This document shows, one piece after another, positions 1 through 5,258 of a DNA stretch of 9,837 nucleotides. The notes below the pieces were generated by a model. It was not told the origin of the DNA and made no database searches. It was given only the letters and a program-made list of their open reading frames with translations. The stretch is from Acidobacteriota bacterium. Lineage in GTDB: Bacteria > Acidobacteriota > Terriglobia > UBA7540. The stretch spans positions 1-9,837 of the forward strand of contig PMYF01000012.1 of the NCBI GenBank assembly GCA_003171295.1, in the 5' to 3' direction. The translations under genes were made by a program, and so were the position numbers. Each line of letters begins with the position of its first letter. Positions within the stretch are counted from its first letter, which is position 1.

Positions 1-37
1 GCCGGAAAGTGTTTACTGATCTATAACCAGCGTGCAT

Positions 38-58
38 TTTAGCGGCGGATTTAGCGGC
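38..58. repeat. Short tandem direct repeat next to the integrase 3' end
   Basis: The 9-mer TTTAGCGGC occurs at 38-46 and again at 50-58, a 12-base period with 10 of 12 positions matching across the full unit. It lies 42 bases beyond the integrase stop codon, where tyrosine-integrase elements usually have their attachment site and arm-type binding repeats. A role as integrase or excisionase binding sites is inference. I could not find a matching copy further right that would define an att core. Confidence 0.3.
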
Positions 59-99
59 CAAAAGTCTGGTCACGCTGTGGTAACGATAGAACATGAACT

Positions 100-1170
100 T
101 TACCCATTTTCAGGGCTTTCCGGGGACCCCGCATAAGCCCTGTCTAGGAGCTTCACCGCGTCTGAAAGGAAGGCCGGGCTGAGGTGTTGATACCGCGCTG
201 CCATTCGCAAATCTTTGTGACCCAGGATGAGCGCAACGGTATGAATGTCCGCGCCCTTCATTCGCATCCAACTGGCAGCGGTGTGCCGCAAATCGTGGAA
301 GTGGAAGTCAGAGACGTTCACGGAACGGCAAGCCCGCAAGAATGCCAGAGACACGTTCTCCGGCGTCATTGGCTCACCGTCGAAAACAAGGTCTGTTGGC
401 TTGGCTTTTCCCTGTGGCACGACTGCGAGAGCCTGTTGCGCCAGCGTATTCAGGTAGACAATCCGCCCATCACCGTTTTTCGTTTGGGGGAGCATGATCC
501 GCCCGCCCTTGAAGTCAATGTCTAGCCAGCGCAGCCCCAGGACTTCACCGCGCCGCATCCCTGTTGCAACGGCAAGGCACGCAATCGGGCGAAGCCATTC
601 CGGGCAGGCTTCCAATACGGCCCGCAACTCCGTTGGCTGTAGATAGCGCGCACGGCCAGCCGGAACGCTCGGGGGCTTGACGCCGTGCGCGGGGTTGGCC
701 GGAATCAATTCCCATTCGACGGCAAGAGCCAGCATGTGTTTCAGGACGTTCAACTCTTTCACGATGGAACCCGGCGAGACTTCGCCGCTGCGTTGCGTGA
801 CGTATTTCTGCACATCGGCGCGGCGGACCTCTGAGAGTTTCACTGTTCCGAAGAATGGCCGGAGATGCGCTTCCACAATGCCGTTTTCGCGCGTGTAGGC
901 TCGCGGTGTCAGTCTGGCCTTCTGGTGTTTCAGGAATCGCGCAGAGACGGCGGCAAACGTCTCCGCAGAGGGCGGAGCATAGCCTAGCGTCACAGTCTTT
1001 TCTACGCGGGCTTTCTCGGCCGAGAGCATCGTCCGTGCCTGCTGGAGAGTGTGAGCGTGCAACTTTCGCTGTCTGCGCTTTCCGCTGGCATCTACCCAGG
1101 ATGCCCACCAGCCGGGCCTATCCTTCCGCTGATAGATCCCGTCACGATCTTTAGTCTTTCCGCGTGGCAT
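100..1170 (-). CDS. Tyrosine recombinase / phage-type integrase
   Basis: This 356-residue site-specific recombinase would cut and rejoin DNA at the attachment sites of an integrative element. The N-terminal part (about 1-60, with GIYQRKDRPGWWASWVD) resembles the arm-binding domain of phage integrases. Residues about 70-160 form the SAM-like core-binding domain, and about 175-345 the catalytic domain. The catalytic set is complete: R206 in TGMRRGE, K231 in QTKNG, H292 and R295 in HDLRH, H318 in LGHKD, and nucleophile Y327 in ARYQHLS. The ATG start at 1170 has a strong GGAGG 4 bases upstream. The gene overlaps the end of the upstream zinc-ribbon gene by 20 bases on the same strand, so the two are very likely co-transcribed. 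Length is normal for the family. Nothing suggests inactivation. The integration target cannot be told from this window. Confidence 0.95.
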   Translation of the reverse strand: MPRGKTKDRDGIYQRKDRPGWWASWVDASGKRRQRKLHAHTLQQARTMLSAEKARVEKTVTLGYAPPSAETFAAVSARFLKHQKARLTPRAYTRENGIVEAHLRPFFGTVKLSEVRRADVQKYVTQRSGEVSPGSIVKELNVLKHMLALAVEWELIPANPAHGVKPPSVPAGRARYLQPTELRAVLEACPEWLRPIACLAVATGMRRGEVLGLRWLDIDFKGGRIMLPQTKNGDGRIVYLNTLAQQALAVVPQGKAKPTDLVFDGEPMTPENVSLAFLRACRSVNVSDFHFHDLRHTAASWMRMKGADIHTVALILGHKDLRMAARYQHLSPAFLSDAVKLLDRAYAGSPESPENG

Positions 1171-1963
1171 GTTCCCTCCGTTCTACTTCCGCCTCGATCT
1201 CTGGTTGGTGGTGCGTCACCCAATTGATCTTGATGCTCTTGCCCCTGGGCAACTTTACCGTAACTTGCTTTGCAACCCATTCCGATTGCGTACCATACCG
1301 GCGCGACGGCGCCCACTTCGCCCAGGCATCGGCTGCCCAGCCGATCATTTCCCGGGTTCGCCGGTTGCGGCTATCGACAGTCCGCCGCGCGCCGCCCTTG
1401 TCTGTGCATTTCTCGCAGAATGACCCGTGATAGATGGGCGTCTCTTTCCTGGGCGTTCTCTCCCGAACGAAATACTTCCCGCATCCATCGCACCGGTAGA
1501 GCCGCTCCGGAGAAGTCGAATCCAGCAATCTTGCGAACTCAAAAATCGCAAACTCGCCGGCCATGTGAAGAGAGTCTTGCGACGCCGCGGACTGGGGCTT
1601 CGGGCCTACTTGAAGAGTCCAACTGCCATTCAGCTCGACTATCACCCGCGGGGAATTGCGATCCCAAAACTTCACCAGAGTCTCAAAGAGCGCCTTTGGA
1701 TAGAGCGGTGAACGCCAGGTGATGCTTCGCTGTGCCGGTGTATCGCCAGCTACGGTTTGATTCGTCTTTCCCGAGTCAATCCACTGATCCACCAAACCGC
1801 GCAGAGTGCTTTTGAACTCCGCAATTGCTGAATCGCGCTCCTCCACTTGCAGCAGTCGAAGGCCGCACCAGAACTCTTTCAGCTTCTCATTCAAGAGGTC
1901 GGCAACCCTGGCGGGAACCATCTTTTCGTTGACGCTCGGACTGCCAATCCATCTGGTCTTCAT
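1151..1963 (-). CDS. Zinc-ribbon-like protein of unknown function, upstream of integrase
   Basis: I do not recognise a named family. The 270-residue protein has an N-terminal region (about 1-150) without obvious motifs. A four-cysteine knuckle follows, with C158 and C161 in RCDGCGKYF and C183 and C186 in FCEKC, and then a basic stretch (GGARRTVDSRNRRTR) and an aromatic-rich tail. This layout recalls CGNR-type and other treble-clef or zinc-ribbon DNA-binding proteins, but the spacing is not a clear match. The ATG at 1963 was chosen over one at 2092 because GGAG lies 6 bases before it; the longer version would also run through the divergent promoter region. The stop overlaps the integrase start by 20 bases, implying translational coupling. 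A role as integrase accessory factor or element regulator is inference from position only. Confidence 0.8.
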   Translation of the reverse strand: MKTRWIGSPSVNEKMVPARVADLLNEKLKEFWCGLRLLQVEERDSAIAEFKSTLRGLVDQWIDSGKTNQTVAGDTPAQRSITWRSPLYPKALFETLVKFWDRNSPRVIVELNGSWTLQVGPKPQSAASQDSLHMAGEFAIFEFARLLDSTSPERLYRCDGCGKYFVRERTPRKETPIYHGSFCEKCTDKGGARRTVDSRNRRTREMIGWAADAWAKWAPSRRYGTQSEWVAKQVTVKLPRGKSIKINWVTHHQPEIEAEVERREHATRKD

Positions 1964-1986
1964 CCCGCACTCCGACGCACAAAAAT

Positions 1987-2015
1987 ATGATGCGCCTAAT
2001 CTGTGCAAATTGCAA
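1987..2015 (-). promoter_or_regulatory. Candidate promoter for the zinc-ribbon/integrase operon
   Basis: Reading the minus strand, TTGCAA (2015-2010) is followed after 17 bases by CATCAT (1992-1987). Each box matches four of six sigma-70 consensus positions. This would place the transcript start near 1980 and give a short leader before the ATG at 1963. It is a by-eye match of modest strength, and promoter rules in the likely host are poorly known to me. Confidence 0.3.
2004..2014. promoter_or_regulatory. Palindrome between divergent operons, possible operator
   Basis: TGCAAATTGCA is a perfect 11-base dyad (TGCAA-A-TTGCA). It overlaps the candidate -35 box of the leftward operon and sits between the two divergent arms. 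The excisionase-like HTH protein encoded just to the right, or the zinc-ribbon protein to the left, could bind here. That is inference; a palindrome this short can occur by chance. Confidence 0.3.
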
Positions 2016-2048
2016 CATTTTTTCTTGTCTGTGCGTGATAGTGTCCCT

Positions 2049-2068
2049 GGAGCCGTATAACGGCCTCC
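2049..2068 (+). promoter_or_regulatory. Inverted repeat with TATAAC box just upstream of the excisionase-like gene
   Basis: GGAGCCGT-ATA-ACGGCCTCC forms an eight-pair stem with one bulged C. It ends 6 bases before the ribosome-binding site AAGGAG (2074-2079). The centre holds TATAAC (2056-2061), five of six matches to a -10 box, but no good -35 box stands 16-18 bases upstream. It could be an operator covering the -10 region, or a leader hairpin if transcription starts further upstream. Confidence 0.35.
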
Positions 2069-2085
2069 AAACAAAGGAGATCGCA

Positions 2086-2292
2086 ATGGCACAACGTAAG
2101 ATGAGCATGGATTTGTTGGGTGTAGCTGAGGCTGAGGCGTCTACTGGCGTCTCGCGTTGGACGTGGAGGCGCTGGGCGTACGACGGCAAGGTATCGAGCG
2201 TCAAGTTGGGCCGGAGGCTGCTTATTCCAGCGGCTGAGATTAAGAAGCTCGTAACCGACAACACGTGGCCCCGGCTGGCTAGGGGGAAGTAA
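2086..2292 (+). CDS. Small MerR-like/excisionase-family helix-turn-helix protein
   Basis: This is a 68-residue DNA-binding protein. Residues about 10-55 (LLGVAEAEASTGVSRWTWRR ... GRRLLIPAAEIKKLV) follow the pattern of excisionase/AlpA-type winged HTH proteins: a recognition helix, a W-R-W segment, then a basic turn leading to a conserved I-P-x-x-E-I-x-x-L-V helix. Such proteins direct integrase towards excision or repress element genes. The ATG at 2086 was chosen because AAGGAG stands 6 bases upstream; an upstream in-frame ATG at 1987 lacks this and would run through the promoter region. The next gene starts 2 bases after the stop, so this is the first gene of an operon divergent from the integrase arm. 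Confidence 0.8.
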   Translation: MAQRKMSMDLLGVAEAEASTGVSRWTWRRWAYDGKVSSVKLGRRLLIPAAEIKKLVTDNTWPRLARGK

Positions 2293-2294
2293 CC

Positions 2295-2492
2295 ATGACC
2301 GCCGCCGAGTTGGTTGCATTGTTGGGTGCGCGCCGTACCGGCAAGGGGTGGGTTGCGCGATGCCCCGCCCACGGCGATAGATCGTCAAGCCTCAGCACCG
2401 CTGAGGGACAGGATGGCCGTATCCTGCTTCACTGTCATGCCGGCTGCTCGATGCCAGCGACGTCAGCACGAACGCGCAAGGAGCCTGCATGA
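2295..2492 (+). CDS. Truncated CHC2 zinc-finger (primase N-terminal) protein
   Basis: The 65-residue product matches the N-terminal zinc finger of phage and plasmid primases (CHC2 type): GKGWVARCPAHGDRSSSLS followed by GRILLHCHAGCS, with probable zinc ligands C23, H26, C47 and C51. Family members normally run on for several hundred residues into Toprim or AEP and helicase domains. Here the reading frame ends 14 residues after the finger, and neither of the other two frames shows a recognisable primase continuation. The gene starts 2 bases after the excisionase-like gene and has AGGGGGAAG as ribosome-binding site. Its TGA overlaps the ATG of a 20-codon ORF. It is either a decayed primase or a stand-alone finger kept for another role; I favour truncation. 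Confidence 0.7.
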   Translation: MTAAELVALLGARRTGKGWVARCPAHGDRSSSLSTAEGQDGRILLHCHAGCSMPATSARTRKEPA

Positions 2493-2551
2493 CAGTCAAA
2501 CGCCGGCGGCCCGCCCCAGGACGAGATCCCGCGAAGGAGCCAGAAAAATGA
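2489..2551 (+). CDS. 20-codon basic micro-ORF coupled to both neighbours
   Basis: The ORF begins with ATG inside the ATGA that ends the CHC2 gene and ends with TGA inside the ATGA that starts the Topo VI-A-like gene. The predicted peptide is MTVKRRRPAPGRDPAKEPEK: very basic, proline-rich and with no known domain. AAGGAG at 2478-2483 lies 5 bases before its ATG. The downstream gene's own ribosome-binding site (GAAGGAG, 2533-2539) is inside this ORF, so translating it could open or feed the downstream start. It may be a coupling leader, a true small protein, or a relic of a longer primase frame. No function can be assigned. Confidence 0.4.
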   Translation: MTVKRRRPAPGRDPAKEPEK

Positions 2552-3489
2552 AAATCGCCTACCAAACCATCCATTTTCGCCAGGAATCTTTAGACCTGAT
2601 CGATATCTGCAACCGGATTATCGATGAATACACACAGGCAGGTTTTGTCTTGACGCGGAGGCAGTTGTATTACCAGCTCGTCGCCCGCGGCATTATCCCG
2701 AACGCGGATAAACAGTATGACCGCCTTATTTCGATCGTCAACAACGGGCGGTTGGCTGGCTTGATAGATTGGGAAGCCATCGAAGATCGCACCCGCAATG
2801 TGCGTTCCATCGCTCACTTTGATGGGCCAAAAGATGGTCTTGACTCCCTCGCCTATCAGTACGCCATCGACAAATGGGCCGATCAGCCTGTGCGTCCTGA
2901 AGTTTGGATCGAGAAGGACGCGCTGGTTGGAGTCGTTGAGCAAGTGTGCAAAGAACTGGATGTCGCCTGTTTTTCCTGCCGGGGATACTGCTCACAGTCG
3001 GAGATGTGGGGCGCTTCACAGAGATTCCTCAGCCGCGCGCTTAAGAGCCAAAAAACCCACGTTATCCACCTAGGCGACCATGATCCCTCTGGCATCGACA
3101 TGAGTAGAGACATTGAAGAGCGCATCCGCATGTTCCTTCAGCGTTACGCTATGATGTTTTCGATTTATGAATGCTTTCCTCTACACCACTTTGGATTTAC
3201 CCGGATCGCGCTGAATCGTGACCAGATCGATCTTTACCAGCCACCAGCGAACCCGGCAAAACCGAAAGATGTCAGGTTTGAAGCGTACAAAGCGGTATAC
3301 GGCGACAGTAGCTGGGAAGTGGATGCGCTGCCGCCCCAGGTACTTGTGGCTCTCATCCGTAACAAGGTGGTCGAAATCCGGAATGAGAATCTCTATCTTG
3401 ACCGCGTTACGCAAGAGGCAAGCGAGAAACGCCAGCTTGAATTGATCCGCGACAACTGGAAAGATATTGCTGCATCCCTTAATGAATAA
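2548..3489 (+). CDS. Topo VI-A/Spo11-like Toprim protein of a mobile element
   Basis: This 313-residue protein has the motif order of topoisomerase VI A subunits and Spo11. A winged-helix-like segment carries TRRQLYYQLVARG (Y41 or Y42 is the candidate DNA-cleaving tyrosine). An acidic Toprim motif WIEKDALVG follows (E122), then the metal-binding motif HLGDHDPSGIDM (D177, D179), and a late WEVDALPP segment (E257, D259). Similar short Topo VI-A-like proteins lacking a B subunit are known from phages and integrative elements, some described under the name Mini-A. Assignment to that group is from memory and the motifs, not a search. No ATPase partner is encoded nearby. ATG 2548 was chosen for GAAGGAG 8 bases upstream; upstream codons in this frame overlap the primase fragment and look non-coding. 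The gene appears more AT-rich than the right half of the window. DNA cleavage activity is unproven. Confidence 0.75.
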   Translation: MKIAYQTIHFRQESLDLIDICNRIIDEYTQAGFVLTRRQLYYQLVARGIIPNADKQYDRLISIVNNGRLAGLIDWEAIEDRTRNVRSIAHFDGPKDGLDSLAYQYAIDKWADQPVRPEVWIEKDALVGVVEQVCKELDVACFSCRGYCSQSEMWGASQRFLSRALKSQKTHVIHLGDHDPSGIDMSRDIEERIRMFLQRYAMMFSIYECFPLHHFGFTRIALNRDQIDLYQPPANPAKPKDVRFEAYKAVYGDSSWEVDALPPQVLVALIRNKVVEIRNENLYLDRVTQEASEKRQLELIRDNWKDIAASLNE

Positions 3490-3709
3490 CGCGCGCGGCG
3501 CAGAAAAGTGTCGCAGCTTTCTAGCAGGACCCGTGACGTTCGAGCATCAGGCAGGAACAATCATCTCTCTCTTCATCGAAGATGTGTGTGTACGGCTTCG
3601 CGGAAGACTGCGGGCCGGGCGGCACTGCCGGCGCTTTGCGCTTGAAGATGAAATGCGGAGAATTCAAGCCCCACAATCGCCCCAGGACGCGCCGCCGAAC
3701 ATCGGGTGA
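3482..3709 (+). CDS. Weak hypothetical ORF after the Topo VI-A-like gene
   Basis: A 75-codon frame starts at an ATG overlapping the end of the preceding gene (ATGAATAA) and stops at 3707-3709. The product is basic and resembles nothing I know, and no clear ribosome-binding site precedes the start. An overlapping frame (3582-3776) is equally unconvincing. Position and overlap are the only support. The stretch 3490-3709 may instead be decayed sequence, possibly what is left of the 5' half of the DUF429-like gene that follows in the same frame. Confidence 0.2.
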   Translation: MNNARGAEKCRSFLAGPVTFEHQAGTIISLFIEDVCVRLRGRLRAGRHCRRFALEDEMRRIQAPQSPQDAPPNIG

Positions 3710-4234
3710 TGGAAATCCTATGGCGGAAATGCCAACGGCTCAAAGGCAACACCGGCCCGCACCGGGAATCCCTTAATGGGGCGCGGCGTCACAGGGGTGA
3801 TTGAAACTTACCCGGTGTTAACGATGATTGCGCTCCGTTGGACCCTTCCCGAACCTGACGGCCGCCTTACAGGGCGACTGCCAAAATATAACCCGAAAGT
3901 GAGGTCGAAATTCTTGCTTGAAGACTGGCAGCACGTCTGTCGAGCCACGTCGAAAGAATTCTCCGATCGCGGGTAGTTCGGGATTGCTCAGTACGTTGAG
4001 GAACTCCGCCGAAAGGTCAATCCGCACAAATGCGACCGGTATGGTCTGGATGCCTGCATCTGCCTGCTCGTTGCCCTTCATCTTGCCGAGCGGAAGGAAT
4101 GTCTGATGGTGGGCAACATAGAGACCGGGGACATCGTCGTGCCGCACAAAGATGAACTGAGCAAGGAACTGGAGGGCCGGTGCAAGGAGACCGGACGGAA
4201 GCCGGGGGACTGGGTACGAAGGATTCGGTGGTGA
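3710..4234 (+). pseudogene. DUF429-like gene, 5' truncated and split by an in-frame TAG
   Basis: One frame reads from about 3710 to a TGA at 4232-4234, broken only by TAG at 3974-3976. Before the stop it encodes GVTGVIETYPVLTM and, after a gap, GRLPKYNPKVRSKF and LEDWQHVC. After the stop come YVEELRRKVNPHK, GLDACICLLVALHLAE and VGNIETGDIVVP. The order (VIE-x-YP, then PKYNP, then a helical D-A-x-x-C segment, then G-x-IVVP) is that of the C-terminal two thirds of DUF429 proteins, which have an RNase H-like fold of unknown function and are often carried by mobile elements. The N-terminal part is missing. ATG 3776 could initiate a short product. Similarity continuing in the same frame on both sides points to a nonsense mutation rather than two genes. 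Confidence 0.6.
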
Positions 4235-4318
4235 TCAGCGGGTGCGGCTGTTCTGGAGCCTTGTTCGGTGCCCAAGTTGGTGGGCCTTTTCTTCAGGATC
4301 TTGGGAGGCTGGCAAATT

Positions 4319-4888
4319 CGACCCTTACATCGCTCCGGCGGTCGGGGACCGACCATCACTCACCGCCAGAAGGGCAACATCTCCGATGTCGAGTTCACCG
4401 ACATCGAGGTGGTCGCGGAGCATCATGCCGCCCGCTGGTGAGGTTGGGGCGAAGCCGTCTCGATCACGGTCTGGCCGCGTACCGCGGACGGAGTTGCCGG
4501 GAAGCTGAGCGACATCCGGATACGCAATCTTAAAGCACGCGCCGAAAACAGCGTGCGCATCGAAGGAACGAAAGACAATCCGGTCGTAAATGTTGTTCTT
4601 GAGAACCTCGACGTCATGATCGACCGTTGGACGACATTTCCGGGAGGCAAGTTCGACAACCGGCCGACGGCGCCGGAGGTTCCGGGGCTTGTGGACCATG
4701 ACACGCCCGTTTACTCCATTCGCAACGCGAAGGACGTGCGGCTTATCGACTGCAAAGCATCCTGGGGAAGCAACCGGCAGCCTTGCTTCACCTATGCGCT
4801 AGAAGCGGAAAACGTGGCCGGTCTCAACCTCGTGCGGTTCGAGGGGCAGGCTGCTTATCCCGGCAGATATCCGGCAATCAAGAGATAA
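4319..4888 (+). pseudogene. C-terminal remnant of a GH28-like (polygalacturonase-type) beta-helix enzyme
   Basis: The frame encodes GNISDVEFTDIEVVAE, then an in-frame TGA (4439-4441), then GWGEAVSITVWPR, LSDIRIRNLKARAENSVRIE, NVVLENLDVMIDRW, TPVYSIRNAKDVRLIDCKA and a tail ending at TAA 4886-4888. The recurring SDVxFTDIxV and LSDIRIRNL pattern is the rung repeat of a right-handed beta-helix. The W-stop-GWGEAVSI junction corresponds to the WWG-x-x-E-x-I motif common in bacterial GH28-like proteins, so TGG probably became TGA. About 190 C-terminal residues remain of an enzyme usually over 400 long, and no signal peptide or catalytic aspartates are present. ATG 4553 is the first start after the stop but has no convincing ribosome-binding site. 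It probably once belonged to the polysaccharide locus on its right. Confidence 0.65.
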
Positions 4889-5112
4889 TGAAGGCCACAA
4901 CGCGCGGCCCCGCACAACTCTTGGCCCTGTTGGCTGCTATTCTAACCGTAAAAAGTAAAACTCTCACCGAATCTTCACTTGCGGGACAGCTCTATTGTCT
5001 TGAAGATAGATCATCATGCTTAGACGTTTTCTTCAGGCTAGCCAATTCGCAGACATCAATCTTTTTCCGGGTTCCATGCCTGCGGCTTTGGTCCAGCCAG
5101 TCGAGAACTTAG
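4888..5112 (+). pseudogene. ORF with signal-peptide-like start, otherwise unrecognised; possible truncated secreted protein
   Basis: An ATG overlaps the GH28 remnant's stop (TAATG) and opens a 74-codon frame. It begins MKATTRGPAQLLALLAAILTV, with a short basic start then a hydrophobic run, as in a secretion signal. After about residue 25 the sequence is serine- and cysteine-rich and resembles nothing known, and it ends at TAG 5110-5112. A TAATG overlap is typical of coupled genes. The likely reading is the first codons of a second secreted enzyme that followed GH28 in an operon, joined to unrelated sequence. A chance ORF is also possible. Confidence 0.25.
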
Positions 5113-5258
5113 GAAATACGCTGCGATCATAGGGACTCAACTCAAGTTTTCTTTTGACTTAGTGCACTGGAGCGCGCGGCCTCGAATACGCCGGTGAGTT
5201 TTGCCAGTTCAAAAAAGGATACAACGCTGGAATCGGGCAAGCCAGGAGGTCCAGCAAA
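5113..5258. other. Non-coding stretch upstream of the glycosidase-like gene
   Basis: This region and the weak ORF before it make up about 370 bases without a convincing gene. It must hold the promoter for the 813-residue protein unless that gene is read from further left. TTGACT at 5154-5159 is a fair -35 box, but no -10 box follows at normal spacing. AGTGCACT (5161-5168) is a perfect 8-base palindrome directly after it. The only strong signal is the ribosome-binding site AGGAGGT at 5244-5250. I see no terminator hairpin, tRNA or repeat. Confidence 0.35.

Noticed and set aside
1964..2092. Longer start of the zinc-ribbon protein at 2092
   Set aside because: It would span the whole divergent control region and overlap the excisionase start. 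The internal ATG at 1963 has GGAG 6 bases before it.
2314..2547. Longer N-terminal extension of the Topo VI-A-like protein to an ATG at 2314
   Set aside because: The added residues overlap the CHC2 finger in another frame and look non-coding. ATG 2548 has GAAGGAG at ideal spacing and begins the family-like sequence.
3974..3976. Programmed recoding of TAG (and of TGA at 4439-4441) rather than nonsense mutation
   Set aside because: No pyrrolysine or selenocysteine machinery or recoding stem is visible, and both genes are also missing their 5' parts, so decay explains them better.
3818..4147. Minus-strand open frame of 109 codons
   Set aside because: It lies opposite the DUF429-like remnant, whose motifs are on the plus strand, and shows no family features itself.
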